DNA of 64,000 bases from a virus. Both the position numbers and the translations under genes were made by a program. Positions 56,481 to 64,000 of the stretch are shown here, in pieces; position 1 is the stretch's first letter, and the number at the start of each line of letters is the position of its first letter. The stretch is from positions 25,823-89,822 of the IMG/VR virus record IMGVR_UViG_3300037507_005588; one strand, given 5' to 3'. The notes beneath the pieces are model-generated. The model was not told where the DNA came from and made no database searches. It saw only the letters and a program-made list of their open reading frames with translations.

Positions 56481-58325
56481 ATGGGCGCATTATTAGAAAG
56501 TGGTCTAGTTGGTAACATCGGTCTTAAGCACTTGAAAGTTATCAAAGAAGACACAGTAAATAAGTGGGACAAATTAGGATTCCTTGAGGGTCTAGGTGGT
56601 CACTTGAAAGAGAACGTAGCTCAGTTGTACGAAAACCAAGCTTCATATTTGATTAACGAAGCTTCTTCAACTTCTGACTCAGGTTCTTTCGAGACCGTAG
56701 TTTTCCCAATCGTAAGAAGAGTATTCTCTAAACTTCTTGCAAACGATATCGTATCTGTACAAGCAATGAACTTACCAATCGGTAAATTGTTCTACTTCGT
56801 ACCTAAAATCCAAGGTTACTCTGGTGGTACTACTCCTAACGACCTAGGTTACTTCGGTCAATCTGGTGACCACTACGCTCCTGTAGGTTCTCCAGGTAAC
56901 TACCCAGGTAATCCTGACGCTGGTTACACTAACGGTACAGGTTCTTACAATCCTACATACACAAAGGATTTGTATGACTTGTTCTACGAAGGTAACGAAG
57001 CTGGTTTGAATCCTCCAGGTTTGTTTGACTACTCTAAAGGTAAGTGGTCAGCTACTACAGCTGCTACTACAACTGTAGCTTGGAACAACAATGGTCTTAT
57101 GGTTCCTGCAGCATACGCTATAAACGATTACAGAAAGGTTATTATCGTATTGAGTGGTTTCTCTAACTCAGGTGCTGGTCAACTTATCGGACCTAATGGT
57201 AACACTATGGATACAGAAGAATTCCTTTCAGGATTGAACATCTTCGGTGTTCCTTCAAACGCGACTACTTCTGCTAACACCAGCAATCCTTACTTATTCA
57301 GAGTAGTAACTCAAAGATACGGTAAGGGTATCGTAGAATACGGTAACCAAGCTTCAACTACTTGGCCAACAACTGGTTCAGGTGGTCAGTACTACAACGT
57401 ATGTGACGCTAACGGTAGAATTTACTTGGAGGTAGACCTTCAGGTTCCTGTTTGTATTGAGTGTGGTCAAACAACTCCTGATGGTTACACAGGTTCAACA
57501 TTCGAATCTACACCAGCATTGAACCAAGCGTTCGTTGGTGTTTACAGAATCTACAAAGAACTTGAATTCGAAGACCAAATCGGTGAAGTTTCTTTCGACC
57601 TTGAGTCAGTAACTGTTTCTGTTACAGAAAGAAAACTTAGAGCACAATGGTCTCCTGAATTGGCACAAGACGTTGCGGCATTCCACAACATCGACGCTGA
57701 AGCTGAATTGACAGCTTTATTGTCTGAGCAAGTGGCTGCTGAAATCGATAGAGAAATCTTGAGAGACTTGAGAAAAGGTGCAGCTTGGAACCTAAGATGG
57801 GATTACAACGGATGGAAGAGACTTGCTTCTAGCGGTACAACTCCATACACTCAGAAAGACTGGAACCAAACTTTGATTACTGCAATCAACCAATTGTCAG
57901 CTCAAATCCACAAATCAACTTTGAGAGGTGGTGCTAACTGGATTGTTGTTTCTTCTGAAGTTTCAGCTATCTTTGACGACTTGGAGTACTTCCACGTTTC
58001 AAACGCGGCTCCTGAGCAGGACCAATACAACATGGGTATCGAAAGAATCGGTACTTTGTCAGGTAGATACCAAGTGTATCGTGACCCTTACTTCCCAGCT
58101 AACCAAGTGTTGATTGGACACAAAGGAACTAGCTTGTTGGATACAGGTTACATTTACGCTCCATACGTACCTCTACAATTGACTCCAACAATGTATAACC
58201 CATTCAACTTCACTCCTATCAAGGGTATCATGACTAGATACGCTAAGAAGATGGTTAACAACCGTTTCTATGGTAGAGTAACAGTTGACGGTGTTAGAAC
58301 ATTCGACTTGAGAGAATTGAGATAA
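56481..58325 (+). CDS. Major capsid protein (gp23-like)
   Basis: 614 residues. The N-terminal 60 residues form a propeptide ending SYLINE60 before ASSTSDSGSFETV, a proper [IL]xE cleavage site, comparable to E65 in T4 gp23. Then FPIVRRVFSKLLANDIVSVQAMN, RKLRAQWSPELAQDVAAFHNIDAEAEL and the tail PIKGIMTRYAKKMVNNRFYG are hallmarks of the T4-type HK97 fold. An insertion between residues 110 and 330 is larger than in T4. Codon use is visibly more GC-rich than in neighbours, as expected for the most abundant protein. Confidence 0.95.
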   Translation: MGALLESGLVGNIGLKHLKVIKEDTVNKWDKLGFLEGLGGHLKENVAQLYENQASYLINEASSTSDSGSFETVVFPIVRRVFSKLLANDIVSVQAMNLPIGKLFYFVPKIQGYSGGTTPNDLGYFGQSGDHYAPVGSPGNYPGNPDAGYTNGTGSYNPTYTKDLYDLFYEGNEAGLNPPGLFDYSKGKWSATTAATTTVAWNNNGLMVPAAYAINDYRKVIIVLSGFSNSGAGQLIGPNGNTMDTEEFLSGLNIFGVPSNATTSANTSNPYLFRVVTQRYGKGIVEYGNQASTTWPTTGSGGQYYNVCDANGRIYLEVDLQVPVCIECGQTTPDGYTGSTFESTPALNQAFVGVYRIYKELEFEDQIGEVSFDLESVTVSVTERKLRAQWSPELAQDVAAFHNIDAEAELTALLSEQVAAEIDREILRDLRKGAAWNLRWDYNGWKRLASSGTTPYTQKDWNQTLITAINQLSAQIHKSTLRGGANWIVVSSEVSAIFDDLEYFHVSNAAPEQDQYNMGIERIGTLSGRYQVYRDPYFPANQVLIGHKGTSLLDTGYIYAPYVPLQLTPTMYNPFNFTPIKGIMTRYAKKMVNNRFYGRVTVDGVRTFDLRELR

Positions 58326-58347
58326 TATTTATCTTAATTAACAACAG

Positions 58348-58376
58348 AAGGGAGACGAAAGTCTCCCTTTTTTTAT
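58348..58376 (+). terminator. Intrinsic terminator after the capsid gene
   Basis: AAGGGAGAC, GAAA tetraloop, GTCTCCCTT and a T tract. Confidence 0.85.
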
Positions 58377-58384
58377 TTTACGGG

Positions 58385-58392
58385 TATTTATA
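58385..58392 (+). promoter_or_regulatory. Putative late promoter TATTTATA
   Basis: Located 18 bases upstream of the GTG start at 58411. Confidence 0.5.
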
Positions 58393-58410
58393 AGATATAA
58401 TTTTCAAAAG

Positions 58411-61400
58411 GTGAGTCTTTGTAAAAAACTTGTAATCAAAAACATATCTACTGTTGTTAGGGTTATCTCATACACTCGATGTTCGGATGGTTTGGTAATT
58501 TACAATTATCAAATTCCTGCAGGTGCTACAAGGACAATTTATTATAGAATATATTCTTATAGTACCGCATCTCCTCAAAGTTTTCAAATTTTATCGTTAG
58601 AAGATTGGCCGCCAGATTCAACACCAACACCAACACCCACGATAACTCCTACGGTGACTCCTACGGTGAGTATTACTCCTACTAATACTGCTTCACCAAG
58701 TCCAACGAGAACGAGTACTCAAACACCTACACAGACCTCCAGTGGGACTGCAACGCCAACACCTACACCAACCGTAAGTCCAACTCAAACTCCAACTAAC
58801 ACACCTACACCTTCAATTACTCTGTCGGCAACAAATTCACCAACACCGACAAATACAAATACTCCAACTCAAACGTCAACTCAAACACCTACGAGTAGCG
58901 TTACTCCATCAAATACGCCAACGCCAACAATAACTGAATCACCAACAGCAACACCAGGTGAAACTCCAACTCAAACTCCCACAAATACTGCATCTAATTC
59001 TCCTACACCAACAAATACGGATACTCCGACCCAAACTCCATCCCAAACACCAACATCGACGGTCACTAGTACTCCTACGGTAAGTATTACATCATCTCCA
59101 ACAGCAAGTAATACCCCAACTAATACTCCTACAAATACTGTTACCGCAAGTAATACTGTTACACCAACACAAACAGAAACTCCAAGTCCAACACCCGGAG
59201 AATCTCAGACTCCGACACCATCGGTAACCCCAACAATTACCTTGTCTCCAACAAATAGTGGTACACCGACTACAACACCAACCAACACATTCACACCAAC
59301 TCCTTCGATAACATCATCACCTACGGAAACTCCAAGTCCAACACCTGGAGAAACACCATCTCCGACCGCTTCGATTACACCTACAAATACGCCGACACAG
59401 ACCTCAACAACAACACCAACTAATACTCCATCAAACACTGGAACTCCGACTAACACGCCGAGTCCTACTGTGACTGATACCCCAACCCCAACTCCTGGAG
59501 AATCTGCAACTCCAACTCCGACTCAAACAGGAACACCAACAAATACTCCAAGTAACACGGCATCTCAAACTCCAACACAGACTGAAACACCAACAAATAC
59601 TCCAAGTAATACAGCGTCTCAGACTGCAACACAAACACCAACGCAAACTGAAACACCAACAAATACTCCAAGTAATACAGCGTCTCAGACTGCAACACAA
59701 ACACCAACGCAAACTGAAACGCCAACCAATACTCCAAGTAATACCGCGTCTCAGACTCCATCTCAAACACCTACTCAGACCGGTACACCAACAAACACTC
59801 CGAGCAACACGGCATCTCAAACTCCATCTCAAACGCCAACTCAGACTGGTACACCAACCAACACGCCAAGTAACACAGCTTCTCAGACTGCAACACAAAC
59901 ACCAACTCCAACTGAAACACCAACAAATACTCCAAGTAATACAGCTTCCCAAACTCCGACTCAGACTGGTACACCAACAAATACTCCAAGTAATACAGCA
60001 TCTCAGACTCCATCTCAAACGCCAACTCAGACCGGTACACCAACAAACACTCCGAGCAACACGGCATCTCAAACTCCATCTCAAACGCCAACTCAGACTG
60101 GTACACCAACCAACACGCCAAGTAACACAGCTTCTCAGACTGCAACACAAACACCAACTCCAACTGAAACACCAACAAATACTCCAAGTAATACAGCTTC
60201 CCAAACTCCGACTCAGACTGAAACACCAACAAATACGCCAAGTAACACGGCTTCTCAGACTGCAACACAAACGCCAACTCAAACCGGCACACCAACAAAT
60301 ACTCCAAGTAACACGGCTTCTGAGACCCCAACTCCGACACCGACACAGACTCCAACCCCGACACAAACATACACTCCTACCCCAAGTTTAACAGCATCAG
60401 TCACTCCAACAGAAACTCCGACTCAAACACCCGAACCAACTTATTGGTCAATTAATGAATTGACAAATTGTTGTACTGGAGAACGATATAATCCTGGGGT
60501 TCTTGTTAGTTTATCTTCGACAGCACCTCAAAATGGTGACACAATTTCTGTGAATGCCGATGGTACAGGAATCAAGTGTTGGACAATCACGAGTGAGGTC
60601 ACACCAATATCACCAGAATCTGGAGAATATATCATAACTAATTATGGTCCTGAGAACTGTGAAATTTGTGTGTTGACATACCCATGTCCTTCACCAACTC
60701 CTACTCCAACTCAGACACAGACTCCAACACAAACTCAAGCGGAATTGGTTTATATCTTGGAAGAATGTCCAGGTGGTGGTGATGTAATATATGCTAACTT
60801 TATAAATGCCGGAGCACCTAATAACGACGTAGTTTATATTAATTTCGATGGAGGAAGTGGTTGTTATATAGTCGTAGAAGGACCAATTTTAGCACCAGCT
60901 GATGTATATGTACTTAGTAAAACTGACCAAACTGCTTGTAATACTTGTAATGTGTCTCCAACTCCAACACCTACTCAGACAAGAACACCAGCGGCAACCC
61001 CAACGGTGACCCCGACTAAAACTCCAACTTCAACCCCAACAAGGACTCCAACTGGAACACCTACAACAACACCTACACCTACGAAGACCAAGACACCAAC
61101 TCCAACTAAGACTAAAACACCAACTCCAACGCCGACTCCGACTGGTCCTTGTAGTTGTAGTGGTCAACTTCCTTGTCTTGGACCAACAAGTGGGTATGAT
61201 TTCACCATAAAAGAAGTGATTGGTGGTACTACGTCAACTGCTTTGTGGCAGAATATTTCTGAATGGGAAACATGGCTTGGTTGGAAATCATGGAGTTTTG
61301 GTGGTGGTGAACCTTGTACTAGTAATCCTGGTAGTGTTCAGCCGATTAGTCAGAATAAACCAAATACAAATACTGGTAATGGAGTTGAAAAAACCACCTC

Positions 61401-61794
61401 AGTAAATGACTATTTCACAAGGTGTTATCTTGTTGTTGTTGGGTTTAGATATGTACAATCAGGTGCCACCCCAAGTAGTAATATAAGACTTTCAGTTGGT
61501 AATGGTTATGGAGATTGTAGTTATGGAGTATTTGATATTCCAAACCCAATTAGTGGTACATATTATTCATTCCAATGTCAGATACCTAACATGACTGCGC
61601 CTAATCTTGTAATCGGACTATATACACCTGTTTACAGTCCATATAATTCATGTTTTTCACCTGGTTCATTATCCTGTTGTTATACAACCGCTCAAGGTTC
61701 CACGAACTATGTTTGTCCTGCTGGTCTATGTTCAAGTTCAACTGGTTGTGACCCGTATTGGCAAGGTTCTTGTCCTTTAGGTGATGGGTGTTGA
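58411..61794 (+). CDS. Giant Pro/Thr-repeat virion-type protein
   Basis: 1127 residues with a GTG start. An N-terminal beta-rich domain (about 1-70) is followed by some 600 residues of [16 protein letters not shown] repeats with no Tyr, Trp or Cys. Next come two copies of the Cys module seen at 43854 ([10 protein letters not shown] ... [10 protein letters not shown]; then GCYIVVEG ... CNTCNVSP) separated by further PT linkers, and a Cys-rich C-terminal domain of about 215 residues. The architecture is that of a long flexible fibre or a mucin-like capsid decoration. The terminator before it makes it an independent late unit. Confidence 0.72.
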   Translation: MSLCKKLVIKNISTVVRVISYTRCSDGLVIYNYQIPAGATRTIYYRIYSYSTASPQSFQILSLEDWPPDSTPTPTPTITPTVTPTVSITPTNTASPSPTRTSTQTPTQTSSGTATPTPTPTVSPTQTPTNTPTPSITLSATNSPTPTNTNTPTQTSTQTPTSSVTPSNTPTPTITESPTATPGETPTQTPTNTASNSPTPTNTDTPTQTPSQTPTSTVTSTPTVSITSSPTASNTPTNTPTNTVTASNTVTPTQTETPSPTPGESQTPTPSVTPTITLSPTNSGTPTTTPTNTFTPTPSITSSPTETPSPTPGETPSPTASITPTNTPTQTSTTTPTNTPSNTGTPTNTPSPTVTDTPTPTPGESATPTPTQTGTPTNTPSNTASQTPTQTETPTNTPSNTASQTATQTPTQTETPTNTPSNTASQTATQTPTQTETPTNTPSNTASQTPSQTPTQTGTPTNTPSNTASQTPSQTPTQTGTPTNTPSNTASQTATQTPTPTETPTNTPSNTASQTPTQTGTPTNTPSNTASQTPSQTPTQTGTPTNTPSNTASQTPSQTPTQTGTPTNTPSNTASQTATQTPTPTETPTNTPSNTASQTPTQTETPTNTPSNTASQTATQTPTQTGTPTNTPSNTASETPTPTPTQTPTPTQTYTPTPSLTASVTPTETPTQTPEPTYWSINELTNCCTGERYNPGVLVSLSSTAPQNGDTISVNADGTGIKCWTITSEVTPISPESGEYIITNYGPENCEICVLTYPCPSPTPTPTQTQTPTQTQAELVYILEECPGGGDVIYANFINAGAPNNDVVYINFDGGSGCYIVVEGPILAPADVYVLSKTDQTACNTCNVSPTPTPTQTRTPAATPTVTPTKTPTSTPTRTPTGTPTTTPTPTKTKTPTPTKTKTPTPTPTPTGPCSCSGQLPCLGPTSGYDFTIKEVIGGTTSTALWQNISEWETWLGWKSWSFGGGEPCTSNPGSVQPISQNKPNTNTGNGVEKTTSVNDYFTRCYLVVVGFRYVQSGATPSSNIRLSVGNGYGDCSYGVFDIPNPISGTYYSFQCQIPNMTAPNLVIGLYTPVYSPYNSCFSPGSLSCCYTTAQGSTNYVCPAGLCSSSTGCDPYWQGSCPLGDGC
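59505..60345 (+). repeat. Tandem Pro/Thr-coding repeats with an internal 252-bp duplication
   Basis: Units of 42 to 66 bases encode [13 protein letters not shown] variants. A block of about 190 bases starting near 59775 recurs almost exactly 252 bases later (from about 60027), a recent in-frame duplication of 84 codons. Copy number is likely to vary. Confidence 0.8.
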
Positions 61795-61818
61795 GGTGGT
61801 AATATATTTTATTTGTTT

Positions 61819-62178
61819 ATGAAAAAATTTTGGAATTTTATAAAAAAACTTTTGGGTCTAAAGTCAAAGATAACCACTACAACTACTACCCGTTGGGTGG
61901 TACATCCACAACCTACACCACCTACTTTAGATAAAGTATACCCACACAATGTAAATGGTGTTGAAGAGGATTTGGGTAAGATTTGTAGTACAGGAGTTTT
62001 AACAATTTATTCCGATTGTGAAAATCTCAGTATGGGTTGTTTCGTCTGTGCGGATTCACAGGCGAATGACTTTACAACTTTAGCAGGAAAGTATTTCCAC
62101 GATTATTCTGATGACGTAGTTTATTACGTCCAAGAGGTCGACGGAATGATTTTCAATGTAGGAAGTTGTAACCTATAA
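61819..62178 (+). CDS. Small Cys-containing protein next to the Pro/Thr protein
   Basis: 119 residues from the ATG at 61819. A basic, amphipathic N-terminus (MKKFWNFIKKLLGLKSK), a TTTTTT stretch and a C-terminal domain with ICSTGVLTIYSDCEN, MGCFVCADSQ and GSCNL. The cysteine pattern recalls the Cys modules of the Pro/Thr protein just upstream, so they may work together. No family is recognised. Confidence 0.55.
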   Translation: MKKFWNFIKKLLGLKSKITTTTTTRWVVHPQPTPPTLDKVYPHNVNGVEEDLGKICSTGVLTIYSDCENLSMGCFVCADSQANDFTTLAGKYFHDYSDDVVYYVQEVDGMIFNVGSCNL

Positions 62179-62385
62179 TTTCCGAATAAGTCGGGAGACC
62201 ATCTCACTTTCAAGTAAATTCAAACACCCCCTACGATGCGCTGATACTAAAGCCAAAGTGGTAATATACTTTACCTGTTCGGGTGAAAGATTGTCTAAAA
62301 GAGTATTTATTTCGTCTTCGTTAGTAAATTGTATTGTGTCGAATAATTCTCCGATAATATCTTCGTTTTTTTCTGTATTTTCCAT
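62173..62385 (-). CDS. Small acidic helical protein
   Basis: 70 residues (MENTEKNEDIIGELFDTIQF ... LLESEMVSRLIRKL), entirely helical, with LDNLSPEQVKYITTLAL as core. It overlaps the end of the convergent gene by six bases. No family is recognised. Confidence 0.5.
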   Translation of the reverse strand: MENTEKNEDIIGELFDTIQFTNEDEINTLLDNLSPEQVKYITTLALVSAHRRGCLNLLESEMVSRLIRKL

Positions 62386-62405
62386 AACAATTCAAATGGT
62401 GTTAG

Positions 62406-62413
62406 TATTTATT
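62406..62413 (+). promoter_or_regulatory. Putative late promoter TATTTATT
   Basis: Located about 32 bases upstream of the ATG at 62446; a longer spacing than most. Confidence 0.4.
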
Positions 62414-62445
62414 GCAAGTATCGTAAAAATCACGAAAAAAACAAC

Positions 62446-63000
62446 ATGCAAAACAATTTGAAAGAAGATTTGGCGGTTTGGTTTGGAACTAAAAAGAAAC
62501 CAAAAGGTAGTTCACAACCCAAGGGTCCATGGGTAAATATATGTTCCAAAGACAAAGATGGAAAACACCCACCGTGTGGACGGAAAGAAGCCGATTCTAA
62601 ATCTTATCCAAAATGTAGAGCGGCAGGTGTTGCAGGAAAAATGAGTGATTCTGAAAAAAAAGCGGCTTGTAGACAAAAAAGAGCTGCTGAAAAGAAAGAT
62701 ACTCAAACAGGTAAAGGACAAAAACCTGTAATGACATCATATAAACCAAAAAAGAAAACTAATGAAGGAATGCGACAAATTATTAAGTCCATCCTCCGCG
62801 AAAGAATTGAAAGAAATGACATGTTAGAACTTGGTAAATTAGTTGAGATGGAGCACTCATCGGACCCAAAAGTGGCAATCGAAATTGCTACCGACCATCT
62901 ACAACAAAATCCAAGGTATTACTGTGTTTTATACCGTATCGGTTTAATTGACGAAGAGGATGCAGTAAAATTAGCCGAAAGTATTTGCCCCTCAATCTAA
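62446..63000 (+). CDS. Basic Cys-containing phage protein (CGRKEA ... KCRA)
   Basis: 184 residues. WVNICSKDKDGKHPPCGRKEA, YPKCRAAGVAGKMSDSEKK and ACRQKRAAEKKDTQTGKGQ form a recurrent, highly basic phage motif set, possibly zinc-binding. The C-terminal half, after GMRQIIKSILRERIERN (an ILRE element), is a separate helical domain. Recognised as a common phage family without known role. Confidence 0.7.
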   Translation: MQNNLKEDLAVWFGTKKKPKGSSQPKGPWVNICSKDKDGKHPPCGRKEADSKSYPKCRAAGVAGKMSDSEKKAACRQKRAAEKKDTQTGKGQKPVMTSYKPKKKTNEGMRQIIKSILRERIERNDMLELGKLVEMEHSSDPKVAIEIATDHLQQNPRYYCVLYRIGLIDEEDAVKLAESICPSI

Positions 63001-63399
63001 ACTATGGGCAATAGTCTTCAAGGAATGTTTAATATTCTTTGTAATCTCATCCTCCATCTTTTTTCGTTGTAATTCAATTTTATCGTTGAATAAGTTTTGA
63101 ATGGTTTGACGAGTTTTTTCTGAAATTTGTACGGTATATGAGTATTTGTGATTAATCACATTTACCAAACTACCATCGATGACGATGAAAATTCCAAGAA
63201 TATCGTTTTTAATATAACGTTTATTGGAGATTGGTGTCATGAGAAGATTACTATCTTCTCGCAAAATCATTTTATTACAAATCAGTAGACAATCTTTTTC
63301 ATAGACTGAACGATATTGTCTATCGTAGTCCAAATATTTTATAACTTGGATAACGGTTTTTTGTAGGAACCTACGAAAAAGGTGTCGAATTGATTTCAT
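62992..63399 (-). CDS. Small basic protein
   Basis: 135 residues from the ATG at 63399 (MKSIRHLFRRFLQKTVIQV). Basic amphipathic N-terminus, then a beta-rich domain (ILGIFIVIDGSLVNVINHKYSYTVQI) and a charged helical tail. A TATATTTG box lies directly upstream. Overlaps the convergent gene by nine bases. No family is recognised. Confidence 0.55.
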   Translation of the reverse strand: MKSIRHLFRRFLQKTVIQVIKYLDYDRQYRSVYEKDCLLICNKMILREDSNLLMTPISNKRYIKNDILGIFIVIDGSLVNVINHKYSYTVQISEKTRQTIQNLFNDKIELQRKKMEDEITKNIKHSLKTIAHSLD

Positions 63400-63403
63400 G
63401 GTA

Positions 63404-63411
63404 CAAATATA
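63404..63411 (-). promoter_or_regulatory. TATATTTG promoter box (minus strand)
   Basis: Ends four bases upstream of the ATG at 63399. Confidence 0.55.
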
Positions 63412-63440
63412 TGAAAAAAAATTATTGTACCAAAAAAAAA

Positions 63441-63917
63441 TTAACAGTAAGCCCCTGAACAATGTTTCTTTCCGTCGAGTCCTGGCATCTTACCTTTACA
63501 GACTTGAACTGCGTAACCGTTGGCATATGCACTTGGATAAACATCGAATTTAGCTTTAGCTGCAGATTTACCTCTTGCACACAATTTAGTACCCGTCTTT
63601 TTTCTACCTTCTTCTAAAGTAGATATTTGAGGATTGTTTTGAAATTCACTATCATCTGAATGTACTTCATTCATCATGAATTCAAAAACGTGGTCCAAAT
63701 TTTCTTTGGATTTGGAAATATGGTCATCGGCCCAATCATGTCCGTTTTGTAAAAAACCTTCAACAACCTCTTTGGGTAAGTCCAACAAAAGTTCTGCTTG
63801 TCTTTTTATTTGTTCTAAATTAGAAAAGAACATGTAGTTTTCAGTTCTTTCTTCTTGTAATGTTTTTTTGATAACCTCGTAAAGTTGAGATTCTGATAGT
63901 TTGATTACTTTTTTCAT
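63441..63917 (-). CDS. Late-type protein with 22-residue N-terminal tag and Cys-rich tail
   Basis: 158 residues. MKKVIKLSESQLYEVIKKTL then QE repeats the plan of the gene at 35517 (MKKVI-x-L-x-ES-x-L ... QE at residue 22). The C-terminal 50 residues, KLCARGKSAAKAKFDVYPSA then NGYAVQVCKGKMPG, are a phage motif that recurs in many otherwise unrelated proteins. The unit therefore joins a tag and a basic Cys module through a helical spacer. Its ATG overlaps the stop of the partial gene to its right (ATGA). Confidence 0.65.
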   Translation of the reverse strand: MKKVIKLSESQLYEVIKKTLQEERTENYMFFSNLEQIKRQAELLLDLPKEVVEGFLQNGHDWADDHISKSKENLDHVFEFMMNEVHSDDSEFQNNPQISTLEEGRKKTGTKLCARGKSAAKAKFDVYPSAYANGYAVQVCKGKMPGLDGKKHCSGAYC

Positions 63918-64000
63918 TTTTTGTTAACTATTTCAAAAGTTAGTTGTCTTTGATAAGTATCTTTCTCTCCACTTGTATTCACTTGGATATCAACATAATA
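63914..64000 (-). CDS. Partial gene, C-terminal 28 residues
   Basis: A minus-strand frame enters from the right edge and ends at TGA 63914-63916, overlapping the next ATG. The visible end DIQVNTSGEKDTYQRQLTF then EIVNKK is beta-rich. Only the tail is visible, so the product cannot be named; co-translation with the following gene is likely. Confidence 0.45.
   Translation of the reverse strand, partial: YYVDIQVNTSGEKDTYQRQLTFEIVNKK

Overview
This window is a contiguous piece of a large T4-like (myovirus) phage genome whose host is very probably a member of the Bacteroidota, most likely Flavobacteriia-like. The phage part rests on a head-gene block with terminase large subunit, portal, gp21-type prohead protease, acidic core/scaffold and gp23-type major capsid protein in that order. 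The host part rests on three things seen in the DNA: very AT-rich sequence, TAnnTTTG promoter elements (the Bacteroidota -7 box) in front of many genes and RNAs, and almost no purine-rich Shine-Dalgarno sequences. No sequence search was possible, so family names come from motif recognition.

Layout. 1-6.7 kb: a partial gene, a 22-residue-repeat protein, two tRNA-Ser, an acyl-CoA thioesterase, exported proteins and small conserved phage proteins. 6.8-11.2 kb: glycosyltransferase-like genes and three 2-oxoglutarate/Fe(II) oxygenase-like genes. 11.3-14.2 kb: late-type genes including a peptidoglycan-binding protein. 14.3-20.1 kb: ClpP, HNH endonuclease, HAD phosphatase, another oxygenase and a sulfotransferase. 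20.4-33 kb: a dispersed RNA region with 22 of the window's 26 tRNA genes (two of them aberrant), a compact RNase P RNA, an undescribed structured RNA candidate, three more sulfotransferase-like genes, a Pro/Thr-rich fibre protein and many small proteins (PspC, DUF2061, a lipoprotein). 33-39.8 kb: virion-type genes (M23 peptidase), a tmRNA, an M20 peptidase and a sixth oxygenase. 39.8-42.4 kb: a ClpC-like unfoldase diverging from a UVR-repeat protein across two palindromic operators. 42.5-64 kb: head morphogenesis with an antisense bS21 gene between portal and protease, then a 1127-residue Pro/Thr-repeat protein and accessory genes.

The unifying theme is takeover of translation and its quality control. 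The window carries tRNAs for most amino acids including an initiator-type tRNA, an RNase P RNA that could mature them, a tmRNA with an unusual 21-residue tag, a ribosomal bS21 homologue, and ClpP with a ClpC-type ATPase that keeps the IGF ClpP-docking loop but lacks the N-domain. A UVR-motif protein, a possible adaptor, sits beside that ATPase. A second theme is surface chemistry: Pro/Thr-rich virion-type proteins share the window with six oxygenases, four sulfotransferase-like genes and two to three glycosyltransferase-like genes.

Two promoter classes are visible. TAnnTTTG elements precede tRNAs, tmRNA, clpC and other presumably early or middle genes. An AT-only octamer TATTTATA/TATTTATT lies a few to about 40 bases upstream of virion-type genes. 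That octamer is the reverse complement of the T4 late box TATAAATA and is the probable late promoter. Several late proteins start with short segments ending in [IL]xE, the cleavage signature of T4-type prohead proteases, which suggests proteins carried inside the capsid.
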